A stretch of 64,000 nt of DNA from Polynucleobacter kasalickyi (GTDB lineage: Bacteria; Pseudomonadota; Gammaproteobacteria; Burkholderiales; Burkholderiaceae), in NCBI RefSeq assembly GCF_900176405.1, contig NZ_FWXJ01000007.1:89051-153050 (forward strand), in the 5' to 3' direction. The notes under the pieces were generated by a model that did not search any database, had not been told where the DNA came from, and was given only the letters and a program-made list of their open reading frames with translations. A program made the position numbers and the translations under genes. Positions 8,973 to 18,650 of the stretch are shown one piece after another (positions within the stretch are counted from its first letter, which is position 1; each line of letters starts with the position of its first letter).

Positions 8973-9734
8973 TTAGTCAATACCAGCATCTTTATAAAAA
9001 TGACGGTTACTAGCTTGAGTAATATAGCTGAATAAATCACTAGCAATTTTTTCATTACTCGTGGCTTTCATCACCGCAGCAGCATAAGAGGTGTAGTTTT
9101 GAATCTCAGCGGGGAGAGGTCCAACAAGACGTAACCCTTTCGTTTCATACATCTTAATTTCAGGAATTGCACCAAACCCAATCTCTTTACCTTTGCCATT
9201 AATAATATGGGTAAGAACCATGTCTCCATTAGCAAATTTTTGAGTTTTCGGCTTTAACTGTTCAGAGATGCCCATCTTTTCAAACAGTTTATCCAAATAC
9301 ACTCCCGTTGATGCCGTGTTATAAACAATGGATTCGGATTGCAGTAATGTCTGCTTAAACTCCTCCACCGATGCTACTGCTGGACTAGTTAATGCATTAC
9401 GAACCGTGATCCCGGCACCAACTTTACCAATCACGGGAGGATTAGTTTGTATCACTCTTCCAGCACTGATTTGATCTTGCATCACGCTGACAGGAGCAAC
9501 TAAAACATCAGCTACCACATTACTTGATAGTTTTTGGGATAACTGAGGGGATGTACCAAATTGAATAGACACTTTGTGACCTGTCTTTTTTTCAAAGTCT
9601 TCCACAACCTTTACTAAACCAGGCTCTACCGCGCCAGCACTTAAAATCGTTAAGCTTTCGGCCTTAGACACCAAAGAGAACATACACAGCAACATGAATA
9701 CAAACGAAAAAAAGACTTTCTTAAATGCAACCAT
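8973..9734 (-). CDS. ModA-like (SBP_bac_11) periplasmic binding protein
   Basis: This 253-residue secreted protein has a leader of about 25 residues ending at SKA, then LTILSAGAVEPGL, the start typical of molybdate-type type-II binding proteins. The loop ADVLVAPVSVM and a mid-protein STGVYLDKLFEKMGI region also fit. A dedicated ModBC carrier is not next to it. It sits at the 3' end of a six-gene minus-strand run that already contains a Tau/Ssu-like importer with its own receptor. Many such solitary ModA relatives bind other oxyanions or organic acids, so I do not name it modA. Confidence 0.75.
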   Translation of the reverse strand: MVAFKKVFFSFVFMLLCMFSLVSKAESLTILSAGAVEPGLVKVVEDFEKKTGHKVSIQFGTSPQLSQKLSSNVVADVLVAPVSVMQDQISAGRVIQTNPPVIGKVGAGITVRNALTSPAVASVEEFKQTLLQSESIVYNTASTGVYLDKLFEKMGISEQLKPKTQKFANGDMVLTHIINGKGKEIGFGAIPEIKMYETKGLRLVGPLPAEIQNYTSYAAAVMKATSNEKIASDLFSYITQASNRHFYKDAGID

Positions 9735-9761
9735 TATTGAATCCCCTTTTAATTTTTATGT

Positions 9762-10112
9762 TTAACTCACCAGCTCCTGAAATGCACGTTTAATTTTAAC
9801 TGGATTATCGATATTTCTAAAGGTTTCTCTGGTTCCTCCTGAACCGATAATCGTGAAGGAACCACAACCGAGTAATCGACCAAAAACACCCTGATTTACC
9901 GTTACCGATTCAATCTTACTAAGATTAATCTCCACAATCCTTCGAGAAATAATTCCCTCTTTCACCACAATACGTTTATTCGTGATGACATATTCATTAG
10001 AGCTTAAGCAATAAGCTAACCAATCTTTTGAGAAAAAATTTAGCCAATGATTTTTGGCTGTCAGGACAATCTCCTCACCACTAATTAAGTTTTTACTAAT
10101 ATAGGTTGCCAT
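9762..10112 (-). CDS. Small bacterial PH-domain protein
   Basis: The 116-residue soluble protein has a bacterial PH (bPH2/YdbS-like) pattern: GEEIVLTAK near the start, the strand pair YVITNKRIVVKEGIISRR (about 42-59), then EINLSKIESV and a Gly-rich SFTIIGSGG hairpin. Usually such domains are joined to membrane helices; this one is a bare domain. It sits six bases after the ABC permease gene and 27 bases before the ModA-like gene, inside one operon. A role in membrane or complex scaffolding is conceivable, but the biochemical function is unknown. Confidence 0.7.
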   Translation of the reverse strand: MATYISKNLISGEEIVLTAKNHWLNFFSKDWLAYCLSSNEYVITNKRIVVKEGIISRRIVEINLSKIESVTVNQGVFGRLLGCGSFTIIGSGGTRETFRNIDNPVKIKRAFQELVS

Positions 10113-10118
10113 GAATGA

Positions 10119-10907
10119 CTAAAGCCTTTGCGAGTCGTCATGTTTCGGACGCCAAACCATTAATTTAGTTTCCACAAAGCCAACCAAAGCATCTAAGGCT
10201 AAAGCACAAAATGTTAATAGAACAATACCAGCAAAAACTGTATTAATATCGAAAGTGCCTTCTGCCTGAAGGATTAGATAACCAACCCCCCTAGCTGATC
10301 CCAAATACTCACCCACGACAGCTCCCACAAAGGCCAACCCCACCGAGGTATGTAAGCTAGAAAATACCCAACTAGTGGCCGATGGCAAATAGACCGTTCG
10401 CAATAACTGAGAGCGATTTGCGCCTAACATTCTGGCATTTGAAAGAATTGCTGGACTTACTTCTTTGACACCTTGATACACATTAAAAAAGACCACAAAG
10501 AAAACTAAAGTAACTGCTAAAGCGACTTTTGACCAGATGCCCAAACCAAACCAAACCGCAAAAATAGGGGCAAGAATGACTCTGGGCATGGAGTTAAAGG
10601 CTTTTAAAAATGGATCAAAAACAATGCTAGTTTTTGGTGATAGGCCTAAAAATAAACCACAGGCAGTGCCGCCAATAGTCCCAATTAAAAAGGCTAAACC
10701 TGTTTCCAACAATGTGATCGCTAAATGTAAATAGATATCTCGATTGACAAATAACCAATCGATCAATCGATCCAAAACAATTAAAGGCTCACCAATAAAA
10801 AAAGCCACGTTCAAAGATCTACTTGCAAGGTGCCAAGTGATTAAAACGAAACCCAATATAAACAATTGCCAACCCTTGATTTGCAAATTAGCTTTAGAGA
10901 GCATCAT
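10119..10907 (-). CDS. ABC transporter permease, SsuC/TauC/NMT1 type
   Basis: The 262-residue inner-membrane protein has about six transmembrane segments and the binding-protein-dependent permease (EAA) loop in the area of LSNARMLGANRSQLLRTVYLP, shared with taurine, alkanesulfonate and pyrimidine-precursor importers. It stands one base downstream of the ATPase gene and eleven bases further from the binding-protein gene, so the set is a full importer. No desulfonating enzyme (TauD, SsuD) lies beside it, so sulfonate uptake is not established; an aromatic or heterocyclic substrate is equally possible. Confidence 0.88.
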   Translation of the reverse strand: MMLSKANLQIKGWQLFILGFVLITWHLASRSLNVAFFIGEPLIVLDRLIDWLFVNRDIYLHLAITLLETGLAFLIGTIGGTACGLFLGLSPKTSIVFDPFLKAFNSMPRVILAPIFAVWFGLGIWSKVALAVTLVFFVVFFNVYQGVKEVSPAILSNARMLGANRSQLLRTVYLPSATSWVFSSLHTSVGLAFVGAVVGEYLGSARGVGYLILQAEGTFDINTVFAGIVLLTFCALALDALVGFVETKLMVWRPKHDDSQRL

Positions 10908-10908
10908 C

Positions 10909-11742
10909 TTAGATGACCTCCATCTTTAGCTTTTGTTTTGCATAACTTCGCAATACCTCATCACGAAGCACTTGCCAAATTTCGTTATAAATCTCATAAA
11001 ACCTTGGATTAGTTTTAATCTCAGCGACATCCCTTGGCTTGGGCAAATCGATTGTGAAATTACCGATTGGCCGTGAACCTGGACCGGCAGACATCACAAT
11101 CACTCGATCACTCATCGCAATCGCTTCATCTAAATCGTGGGTGATGAAAAGTACGGCTTTGCCAGCATCTGTTGAGGTTGCTTGGCACAAATTTAATACT
11201 TCGTTTTCCATCAGTTGTCTAGTTTGTAGATCTAGTGCAGAGAAAGGTTCATCCATCAGAATAATTTTTGGTTCCAATGCTAAGGTTTGCGCTAAGGCAA
11301 CACGCTTTTGCATACCACCAGAGAGTTGATGGGGATAACGGTCTTCAAAGCCACCAAGCCCAACTCTTTTCAACCAGTCCCGTGCAATCGACTGAGTTTC
11401 CAACTTGGATCGTCCTTGGTACTCTAGACCAAGGCAAACATTTTGCAAAGCATTGCGCCATGGCATCAAGGTATTTGATTGAAACATATAACCGGCATCA
11501 CTATTTAATGAGTTCAGTTTTTTACCGAATACTTCAACAGAACCGCAACTTGGACGAATGAGGCCTGCAGCCACATTCAGAATCGTCGATTTACCACATC
11601 CAGTTGGCCCTACAATCGAAACAAATTCATTCGCTTGTAAATCTAAATTAACCTGTTCAATGGCTGTGTAAAACGATCCACTATCATCTGTAGCAGGAAA
11701 TTTACAAGCCACATCCCTAATTTGTAGTGCAGGTAGCGTCAT
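10909..11742 (-). CDS. ABC transporter ATP-binding protein, SsuB/TauB type
   Basis: The 277-residue ATPase has Walker A GPTGCGKST (about 44-52), signature LSGGMQKR, Walker B IILMDEPFSALD and the switch-region His in FITHDLDEA. Its length and order match the nitrate/sulfonate/bicarbonate subfamily. It couples ATP hydrolysis to the neighbouring permease on the cytoplasmic face. It is preceded by its receptor gene by eleven bases and followed by the permease after one base, so translation coupling is likely. Confidence 0.9.
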   Translation of the reverse strand: MTLPALQIRDVACKFPATDDSGSFYTAIEQVNLDLQANEFVSIVGPTGCGKSTILNVAAGLIRPSCGSVEVFGKKLNSLNSDAGYMFQSNTLMPWRNALQNVCLGLEYQGRSKLETQSIARDWLKRVGLGGFEDRYPHQLSGGMQKRVALAQTLALEPKIILMDEPFSALDLQTRQLMENEVLNLCQATSTDAGKAVLFITHDLDEAIAMSDRVIVMSAGPGSRPIGNFTIDLPKPRDVAEIKTNPRFYEIYNEIWQVLRDEVLRSYAKQKLKMEVI

Positions 11743-11753
11743 GTTTATTTGGC

Positions 11754-12809
11754 TTATTTATATTTTTGGTTTGCCTTTAGCGCAAACGAATTAGTATAAG
11801 TTTTCGATAAATCAATGCTTTTACCGGCTAAATCTTTTTCAAATCCAGACAACATTTTATAAGCTGTATTAGGGCCATCTTTGGGCATCAAACCATCCGG
11901 AGAGATTGCTTCCTTCACACCACCCCATGCTTCAAGATACAGAGCCCGATCACCTAACAAATAATTTTCTGGGACAGTTTTTACAATATCTGAAGGACCA
12001 GCATTTTGTAGCCACTTTAAAGAGCGAACAATTGCATTCGCAAGCGCTTGCGTTGTATTTGGATTTTTTTCAATAAATGCGATTGGTGCGTATAAAACTG
12101 CAGCAGGCATATTGCCACCATAAACTGTTTTTGTATCTTTTAAGGTTCTGGTGTCTGAAATCACTTTTAACTCACCTTTTTGAGTCAACATCGTAATGAC
12201 AGGATCTAAGTTTGCCATCGCATCCAGTTGACCTGAACGCATTGCCGCTACAGCACCGGCACCAGCACCAACCCCAATGACAGAAACATCTGAAGGCTTC
12301 AAGCCGCCTTGCGCCAAAATAAAATTCAACATCATATTACTAGATGAGCCAGGAGCGGTTACGCCGATACGCTTCCCTTTTAAATCTGCAATTGATTGGT
12401 AATTCGGCATATTCTTTGTGGAATAACCTAAAACAATCTGAGGGGCTCTACCTTGTAAAACAAAGGCTTGAATAGGCTGGCCTTTAGCTTGCATATTGAT
12501 CGTATGTTCATATGCGCCAGAAACAACATCTGTGCTACCACCGACCAATGCCTGCAGAGCTTTTGCCCCACCAGGAAAGTCTGAGATTTCGACGTCTAAT
12601 CCCTCATCCTTAAAGTAGCCTAACCGCTCAGCGATTGTTAGTGGTAAATAATAAAAAAGGTTTTTTCCACCAACGGCAATACTCACCTTTGTCTTCTCTA
12701 AATTTGCGACAGGCTGCATTGGGGGTTTAGATTGAGCAAAAGCCCCTGAACAAATTAAACTTAAAGCAATGATCAATGTACGTAATTCTTTTTTGCAGAA
12801 AATATTCAT
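11754..12809 (-). CDS. ABC transporter substrate-binding protein, SsuA/NMT1 type
   Basis: The 351-residue secreted receptor has a leader ending near SGAFA, then VSIAVGGKNLFYYLPLTIAE and a GYFKDEGLDVEISDF segment, the hallmark of the SsuA/THI5/NMT1 fold. Mid-protein GKRIGVTAPGS and LPEN-like regions line the cleft. It is the receptor for the importer encoded directly downstream. The gene follows the cupin gene by 29 bases. The ligand is not readable; sulfonates, nitrate, pyrimidine precursors and phthalates are all handled by this family. Confidence 0.87.
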   Translation of the reverse strand: MNIFCKKELRTLIIALSLICSGAFAQSKPPMQPVANLEKTKVSIAVGGKNLFYYLPLTIAERLGYFKDEGLDVEISDFPGGAKALQALVGGSTDVVSGAYEHTINMQAKGQPIQAFVLQGRAPQIVLGYSTKNMPNYQSIADLKGKRIGVTAPGSSSNMMLNFILAQGGLKPSDVSVIGVGAGAGAVAAMRSGQLDAMANLDPVITMLTQKGELKVISDTRTLKDTKTVYGGNMPAAVLYAPIAFIEKNPNTTQALANAIVRSLKWLQNAGPSDIVKTVPENYLLGDRALYLEAWGGVKEAISPDGLMPKDGPNTAYKMLSGFEKDLAGKSIDLSKTYTNSFALKANQKYK

Positions 12810-12838
12810 TTTTATCCCCCAATTAATTTTTAACTAAC

Positions 12839-13411
12839 TTAAAAGTTTTTAGCAATTTCCGCATCAAAAGTGCCATCAATTAAGACGAATAACATTTTGC
12901 AAGGCTTTCCTGAACGATTAGCCCAAGCATGGCTTGTGCCCCTTTCAACCAAAAAATCTCCTTGCTGCATGAGACGTTCTTCTTTATCGAGCACTAAGTG
13001 AATTTCACCTTCTAAAACGAGTGCATAATCGACTGATTCTGTCCGGTGCATCAGTGGATGACCACCTTCTTTGTAAGTAGAGGCTTTATTCGTGCCGAGT
13101 GCACCAAAAGCTTCCTTGGCTCCCGCGTTATCTAATTGCTTTGTCCACTCGCCTTCAGGCCCAAACTCAATAATTCTGACAACTGAACCATTTTTTGGTG
13201 GCTCCAACTGAAGTGGGGACAAAGTTGGATCGGCACCATTATCAACTTTGACAGGCATCTCATGAGTTAACCACAAATTCGTGAGGTAATAACCGACCCT
13301 TTTCGGATTGGTGTGAACTGATGGTGCAGGACCATCTTCCGTGACAATTGAATTTCCTTGCTCATCGTGTCCAGTCACAATTCTTCTTACATATCCTTTT
13401 GGCTGTTCCAT
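12839..13411 (-). CDS. Cupin-domain protein
   Basis: The 190-residue soluble protein has a C-terminal single cupin barrel (about 110-180) with the pattern HRTESVDYALVLEGE and GTSHAWANRSGKP. A His is present in each half, but the classical first motif is incomplete. The N-terminal 90 residues are unassigned. It is the first gene of the operon leading into the Tau/Ssu-type importer, so it may act on or sense the imported compound. It could be a dioxygenase-like enzyme or a sensor; I cannot choose. It diverges from htpG. Confidence 0.75.
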   Translation of the reverse strand: MEQPKGYVRRIVTGHDEQGNSIVTEDGPAPSVHTNPKRVGYYLTNLWLTHEMPVKVDNGADPTLSPLQLEPPKNGSVVRIIEFGPEGEWTKQLDNAGAKEAFGALGTNKASTYKEGGHPLMHRTESVDYALVLEGEIHLVLDKEERLMQQGDFLVERGTSHAWANRSGKPCKMLFVLIDGTFDAEIAKNF

Positions 13412-13541
13412 ACTGTCTCCATCGTTGCGTTAATTGATATCTTGTAGATTATAGATTCTTTAAGAAGCCTGACATAAAACTAACGGAAAGTATTGCAAAA
13501 TAGTAAGTCGAAAAAAATTCTAAGAAAAATAGAGGATTGCT

Positions 13542-13569
13542 CTTGAAATTGATGATTTCATCCTTATAT
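13542..13569 (+). promoter_or_regulatory. Heat-shock (sigma-32/RpoH) promoter of htpG
   Basis: CTTGAAA at 13542-13548 is followed after 13 bases by CCTTATAT at 13562-13569. This closely matches the known RpoH consensus (CTTGAAA, 11-16 bases, CCCCATNT). The -10 element ends about 53 bases before the htpG start. The spacer also forms a TGAAAT/ATTTCA inverted repeat with a 5-base centre. Transcription start is inferred, not shown. Confidence 0.75.
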
Positions 13570-13622
13570 CCAACTTGTTAGCATTTAGTTTATTAATTAT
13601 TTTTTCTTATTCAGGATAAAAA

Positions 13623-15524
13623 ATGACCGTAGCAAATAAAGAAACCCTTGATTTTCAAGCAGAAATCAAACAATTGCTGAAATTAATGATTCACTCTCTG
13701 TATTCAAACAAAGAGATTTTTCTAAGAGAACTCATTTCAAATGCCTCAGATGCATCTGACAAACTTCGTTTTGAAGCCATTAATCAACCTAGCCTGTATG
13801 AATCAGATAGCGAATTAGCGATTCAAGTTGCCTTTGATCCAACCGCTAAAACAATTTCAATTACTGATAATGGCATCGGCATGAGCCGAGACGAGGTAAT
13901 TGCTAATTTAGGTACGATTGCAAAATCTGGAACAAAAGAGTTTTTTTCCAAGTTATCTGGCGATCAACAAAAAGATGCCACTTTAATTGGTCAATTTGGG
14001 GTTGGCTTTTACTCAGGCTTCATCGTCGCTGATCGGGTCACTGTTGAATCTCGCAAAGCTGGACTAACTGCCGAAGAAGGTGTTCGCTGGGAGTCTGCAG
14101 GAGATGGCGAATTTACAATTGAGGCGATCACTCGTGCTAAAAGAGGAACCACCATTATTCTTCATTTAAAGCCGGAGGAAGAAGAGCTACTTTCCAGTTG
14201 GAAGCTTAAATCGATCATCCGTAAATACTCTGATCATATTTCAATTCCTATTCAAATGTTTAAAGAGGAATGGGATGAGAAAGAAAGTAAACAAGTCGTT
14301 ACGAGTGAGCTCGAAAATGTCAACGAGGCTAGTGCTCTTTGGACAAGGAATAAAAATGATATCACTGAAGAGCAATATCAGGAGTTCTATAAGAGTATTT
14401 CGCATGATTTTGAAGCACCTCTTTGTTACTCCCATAACCGGGTAGAGGGTAGAAGCGAATTTACGCAATTATTATTCGTACCTAAAAAGGCACCCTTCGA
14501 TTTATGGGATAGAAGTAAGCGTAGCGGTTTGAAGTTGTATGTAAAACGCGTATTCATTATGGATGACTCAGAGCAATTGATGCCGTCCTACCTTCGTTTT
14601 GTGGCAGGTGTGATTGATTCAGCCGATTTACCACTCAATGTATCTCGTGAAATTTTGCAAGAGTCTAGAGATGTGAAGTTTATTCGCGAGAGCTCATCTA
14701 AGCGAGTTCTGAACATGTTGGATGATTTGGCCAATAATGAGGACGAAGCTAAACGCGCTCAATATCAAGATTTTTGGAATGAGTTTGGTCAAGTGCTAAA
14801 AGAGGGTACGGGGGAAGATGCTCCTAACTTAGAAAAGATTGCGGGTTTATTACGATTTGCCAGCACTCAAAATGACTCTGAGGCACAAACTACTTCCTTA
14901 AAAGAGTATGTTGAGCGGATGAAAGAAGGTCAAGAGAAGATTTATTATGTAACGGCCGAATCTTACCTTGCAGCAAAAAATAGCCCCCATTTAGAGATTT
15001 TCAAGAAAAAAGGGATTGAAGTACTTCTCCTCACGGACCGAGTTGACGAGTGGATGCTTTCTTACTTAACTGAATTTAATGGTAAAGCACTAGCATCTGT
15101 TGCCAAAGGTGGTTTAGATCTGGGTGATTTAGCGGATGAGAAAGAAAAAGAAGAACAAATAGAAGCAGAAAAGCAATATACCTTCTTATTGCAAAAAATG
15201 AAAAAGACTCTAGAGAATAAGGCCAAAGATGTCCGTATTACGCTGCGTCTCACGGACTCTCCAGCTTGTCTCATCGCTGATGAAAATGAATTATCAGGCA
15301 ATCTACTCAGAATGTTAAAAGCAGCTGGTCAACAAGCGCCAGATACAAAACCGATTCTAGAAATCAACCCTGATCATCCTTTGGTCAAGAAAATTGAAAG
15401 TACTACGGATCATTTTGATGATTGGACACATATTTTGTTTGATCAAGCGCTACTTGCTGAAGGTGGTCATATTGAAGACCCTGGAAGCTTTGTGAAACGT
15501 ATTAATCAAATGTTACTGATGTAA
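13623..15524 (+). CDS. htpG: Chaperone protein HtpG (Hsp90)
   Basis: The 633-residue protein is a full-length bacterial Hsp90 ATP-dependent chaperone. The N-terminal GHKL ATPase shows [19 protein letters not shown] (31-49), TDNGIGM (81-87) and the lid motif GQFGVGFYS (123-131). The middle domain follows, with a conserved [10 protein letters not shown] near 337-346 and the C-terminal dimerisation domain. It assists late folding of client proteins in the cytoplasm under stress. A sigma-32 type promoter upstream and a strong hairpin terminator downstream show a stand-alone heat-shock unit. Confidence 0.98.
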   Translation: MTVANKETLDFQAEIKQLLKLMIHSLYSNKEIFLRELISNASDASDKLRFEAINQPSLYESDSELAIQVAFDPTAKTISITDNGIGMSRDEVIANLGTIAKSGTKEFFSKLSGDQQKDATLIGQFGVGFYSGFIVADRVTVESRKAGLTAEEGVRWESAGDGEFTIEAITRAKRGTTIILHLKPEEEELLSSWKLKSIIRKYSDHISIPIQMFKEEWDEKESKQVVTSELENVNEASALWTRNKNDITEEQYQEFYKSISHDFEAPLCYSHNRVEGRSEFTQLLFVPKKAPFDLWDRSKRSGLKLYVKRVFIMDDSEQLMPSYLRFVAGVIDSADLPLNVSREILQESRDVKFIRESSSKRVLNMLDDLANNEDEAKRAQYQDFWNEFGQVLKEGTGEDAPNLEKIAGLLRFASTQNDSEAQTTSLKEYVERMKEGQEKIYYVTAESYLAAKNSPHLEIFKKKGIEVLLLTDRVDEWMLSYLTEFNGKALASVAKGGLDLGDLADEKEKEEQIEAEKQYTFLLQKMKKTLENKAKDVRITLRLTDSPACLIADENELSGNLLRMLKAAGQQAPDTKPILEINPDHPLVKKIESTTDHFDDWTHILFDQALLAEGGHIEDPGSFVKRINQMLLM

Positions 15525-15537
15525 CTTTTCTAAAGAG

Positions 15538-15571
15538 AAAAACAATAGGCCTGAAAAGGCCTATTGTTTTT
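15538..15571 (+). terminator. Rho-independent terminator after htpG
   Basis: A perfect 15-base-pair stem, AAAAACAATAGGCCT with its complement, closes on a GAAA tetraloop and is followed by further T residues. It begins 13 bases after the htpG stop. The A-rich left flank lets it also stop the convergent Bug gene transcript coming from the right. Confidence 0.92.
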
Positions 15572-15588
15572 TGGGTGAAAAATAACGG

Positions 15589-16593
15589 TTAATCAACTCG
15601 AATCTGAGCGGCTTTGACGACCGAACGGTACTTAGCAAGATCGGCTTTAATTTGTTCTTCAAAATGCTCTGGCGTATCCGGAGTCGCAACAATCCCCATT
15701 TCTTCCAAACGATCTCGACCTTCTTTCGAGCTCAAAATCTCATTCAGAGCAAGGTTGAGTCTTTGAATAATTGGTTTAGGAGTTCCTGCTGGCGCTAACA
15801 AGCCAACCCAAGAACTGACCTCAAAGTTGGGGATACCACTCTCAATAAAAGTGGGAACATTCGGTAATGAAGGGGCTCTGTTTTTACTTGAAACAGCAAT
15901 GGCTGTTAAACGGTTCGTATTCACATATTGAGCGGCTCCCGCCACTGCTGTGTAGACTAAGGGAATACTGCCACCCAAGACATCAATCAGTGCCTGTCCA
16001 CCACCTTTGTAAGGCACATGAACTAAATTAGCGCCCGTCTTTTGTTTCAATAATTCTCCAGCAATATGAGGAGTACCCCCTGTTCCAGAGGTTCCGTAAG
16101 ATAAGCCATTAGGATCTTTTTTAGAAAGTTGAATAACATCATTGACCGTTTTACCTGGGAAATTATTATTGGCCACCAAAATCAATACTGCATCACCAAT
16201 TTTGCCAACGGGAGAAAAATCTTTCACAGAATCAAATGGCACTTTAGAGAACACATTCGGATTAATTACCAAGGTGCCATCAAAACCGAGTACTAAAGTG
16301 TAGCCATCTGGTTCCGCTTGCGCGACTAAGCTAGTACCAATATTTCCAGATGCTCCAGTACGATTTTCGACAATCACAGACTGACCTAATTTCTTAGTTA
16401 ATTGATCAGCAATGTACCGACCACTTGTATCCGTAACACCTGCTGGTGCAAACGGAATAATTAACCGAATGGCCTTATTGGGGTAAGGATTTTTCAAGGC
16501 TTGCGCAAGCGATGTATTTGAAAAGGTAATTACGGTACTAAAGCTAGCGAATGCAAAAAAAATCCATTGATATATTTTTGATGTATTTTTCAA
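15589..16593 (-). CDS. Bug/TctC-family periplasmic substrate-binding protein
   Basis: This 334-residue receptor has a hydrophobic leader to about residue 31 (SLAQ), then YPNKAIRLIIPFAPAGVTD, EPDGYTLVLG and VPYKGGGQA, and a complete C-terminal lobe. It is the third gene of an operon with a PEP-mutase/isocitrate-lyase-family gene 27 bases upstream and a second Bug gene before that. Two receptors flanking one enzyme suggests two related ligands for the same catabolic step, or one redundant pair. It converges on htpG and shares its terminator. Confidence 0.93.
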   Translation of the reverse strand: MKNTSKIYQWIFFAFASFSTVITFSNTSLAQALKNPYPNKAIRLIIPFAPAGVTDTSGRYIADQLTKKLGQSVIVENRTGASGNIGTSLVAQAEPDGYTLVLGFDGTLVINPNVFSKVPFDSVKDFSPVGKIGDAVLILVANNNFPGKTVNDVIQLSKKDPNGLSYGTSGTGGTPHIAGELLKQKTGANLVHVPYKGGGQALIDVLGGSIPLVYTAVAGAAQYVNTNRLTAIAVSSKNRAPSLPNVPTFIESGIPNFEVSSWVGLLAPAGTPKPIIQRLNLALNEILSSKEGRDRLEEMGIVATPDTPEHFEEQIKADLAKYRSVVKAAQIRVD

Positions 16594-16620
16594 ATTATTC
16601 TCCCCATCATTGTTTGACCA

Positions 16621-17505
16621 TTAATCAGCATATTTTTTTTCAAAGTCCCAAACTTCCTGGAAACCCATTAATTTAGATAACTCGTTAAATTCATACAATT
16701 GATCAGCCATTTGTACTGAGGAACCATGTTCTTTAAATCCAGCATATACAGCATGTAAGGCTTTGACGCTGGCTAACAAGGCTGTCACAGGGAAAATCGC
16801 TAATTGATACCCAATTGCCTGTAGCTCATCTCGGGATAAAACTGGTGTCTTGCCGGTATCGACCATATTTGCTAAGACGGGCAAATCAAACTGCCTCCCA
16901 ATCATTTGCATTTCCTCAAGTGACTCTGGAGATTCGATAAACAAAATATCAGCGCCAGCTTTCGCATACGCCTCACCTCTTCGAAGCGCCTCGTCAATGC
17001 CAAGTGAAGTTCTCGCATCGGTCCTGGCAATGATCAGAAAATTTTTATCAGTACGACTATCGCTTGCCACCTGAATTTTCTTCACCATATCTTGCATTGG
17101 AATGACTCGACGACTCGGTGTATGACCACATTTTTTAGGGAACTCTTGATCCTCTAACTGAATCGCCACCACACCGGCATGTTCATAACCACGGATGGTA
17201 TGTTGAATATTCAGTAATCCACCATAACCAGTATCACCATCAGCAATGAGCGGTGTATTGGCCATCGCCGCCATCATCTGGACTTTTTCTAACATTTGGG
17301 TATAGGAAGCCAGCCCCGCATCTGGTAAGCCGAGCGAGGACGCAACAGTGCCATACCCTGTCATATATAAGGCCTCAAAACCAAACGAGTCGGCCATGCG
17401 TAGGGAAACCATGTCATGAACTCCAGGAGCAATAATCATTCCAGGCTGGCTTAATCTTTTTTTAAAATTTTCTCGTAACTGCTCCGGCTTTAATTTCATC
17501 ATCAT
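16621..17505 (-). CDS. Isocitrate lyase/PEP mutase-family C-C lyase
   Basis: The 294-residue TIM-barrel enzyme of the ICL/PEPM superfamily has the metal motif DGDTGYGG (about 89-96), QLEDQ, and ARTDA. It also has the mobile active-site loop KKCGH near residue 125. KKCGH/KRCGH with a catalytic Cys is found in isocitrate, methylisocitrate and 2,3-dimethylmalate lyases, while oxaloacetate decarboxylases and phosphonate enzymes lack it. A 2-methyl(iso)citrate- or dimethylmalate-type lyase is therefore the best reading, giving succinate or propionate plus pyruvate or glyoxylate. It lies between two Bug genes on the same strand. Confidence 0.85.
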   Translation of the reverse strand: MMMKLKPEQLRENFKKRLSQPGMIIAPGVHDMVSLRMADSFGFEALYMTGYGTVASSLGLPDAGLASYTQMLEKVQMMAAMANTPLIADGDTGYGGLLNIQHTIRGYEHAGVVAIQLEDQEFPKKCGHTPSRRVIPMQDMVKKIQVASDSRTDKNFLIIARTDARTSLGIDEALRRGEAYAKAGADILFIESPESLEEMQMIGRQFDLPVLANMVDTGKTPVLSRDELQAIGYQLAIFPVTALLASVKALHAVYAGFKEHGSSVQMADQLYEFNELSKLMGFQEVWDFEKKYAD

Positions 17506-17524
17506 TTTTCTCTGGTTTTTACTG

Positions 17525-18520
17525 TTAATCTAGTTTTAACTTACTTTTATTCACACTGGGAACCCATAAGTTAATTTGTGAAAGCAAAAACTTGTCTTGT
17601 TCATTTTGGGCAATATTCAGAACCCGTCCACCATCTTTTTCTACCTGCGCAATAAACTCAGGATCCTTGTTAATTTGCGCCATCGCATCGCGTAATTTCG
17701 CAATGACCGGTGCAGGAGTGCCAGCCGGTGCAAAAATCCCAAACCAGCTCTCCCCATTAAATTTCGTTAGATTGGATTCATTAATCGTCGGAATTTCAGG
17801 CAAAAAAACGGAACGATTCTCACCTGAGGTAGCAAGTCCTTTTAATTTGCCGGCTTGAACATACGCTTTACAGGCTGAAATATTATCAAAAATCATATCC
17901 AAACGCCCTGCCATCATTTCTTGGTAGGCCGGAGGAGCCCCCTTAAATGGCACGTGCACAAGGTCTAAACCCAAGTTATTCGTCAGCACATGGGCCCAAA
18001 CATGTTGTAAGGTACCAATCCCAGCCGAACCATAAGAAAGTTGACCTGGTCTCTCCTTTACATATTTTACAAACTCTGGAAAATCCTTGACTGGTAAATC
18101 AGGCCTTACCGATAAAACAAATGGATAAGAAGACACATATCCCACAGGGATGAAATCTTTCGCTGGATCATAGGAAAGATTTTTCATGAGGGCTTTATTC
18201 ATGACCATATTAAATAAACCACCGACAAGCAAGGTATATCCATCAGGAGTCGATTTTGCGACAAAATCTGTACCAATTAAGGAACCAGCTCCAGCCTTGT
18301 TCTCGACAAAAGCAGATTGATGAAAAATCTCACCTAACTTTTGTGCGACTTTGCGACCAATAATATCAGTGCCACCACCTGGGGCAATAGGCACGATGAT
18401 TTTAACGGCTCTGCTTGGGTAATCAGCACTTTGAGCATGCGCATAACTAGCGCCAAGTCCAACCATTAAAAACATTGCTAGAGTATTGAGAATAAGATTT
18501 TTCTTCGGATTTCTTTTCAA
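17525..18520 (-). CDS. Bug/TctC-family periplasmic substrate-binding protein
   Basis: This 331-residue receptor starts at TTG 18520, backed by a strong GGAGGC site four bases away. The signal peptide ends near SYAHAQ, then YPSRAVKIIVPIAPGGGTD, TPDGYTLL and VPFKGAPPA follow. The third position of the last loop (FKG rather than YKG) is a minor variation. It is the first gene of the Bug-lyase-Bug operon, and 130 bases separate it from the divergent Bug gene. No transport membrane subunits are nearby. Confidence 0.93.
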   Translation of the reverse strand: MKRNPKKNLILNTLAMFLMVGLGASYAHAQSADYPSRAVKIIVPIAPGGGTDIIGRKVAQKLGEIFHQSAFVENKAGAGSLIGTDFVAKSTPDGYTLLVGGLFNMVMNKALMKNLSYDPAKDFIPVGYVSSYPFVLSVRPDLPVKDFPEFVKYVKERPGQLSYGSAGIGTLQHVWAHVLTNNLGLDLVHVPFKGAPPAYQEMMAGRLDMIFDNISACKAYVQAGKLKGLATSGENRSVFLPEIPTINESNLTKFNGESWFGIFAPAGTPAPVIAKLRDAMAQINKDPEFIAQVEKDGGRVLNIAQNEQDKFLLSQINLWVPSVNKSKLKLD

Positions 18521-18523
18521 GTT

Positions 18524-18529
18524 GCCTCC
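18524..18529 (-). promoter_or_regulatory. Shine-Dalgarno site selecting a TTG start
   Basis: On the minus strand GGAGGC precedes the TTG at 18520 by three bases after the core. It is a stronger match than any upstream of later ATG codons, and the signal peptide is only complete from this TTG. Confidence 0.55.
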
Positions 18530-18650
18530 ATTGATAACTCGATTGATTAATATTTATTATGTTCTCTAAATTTAGCATATCTACCAAGAGAACTCGCATT
18601 ATATGGTTTCAAGTATGTTATCTTTTATGGAATAAATAAGGGGAGATCCT

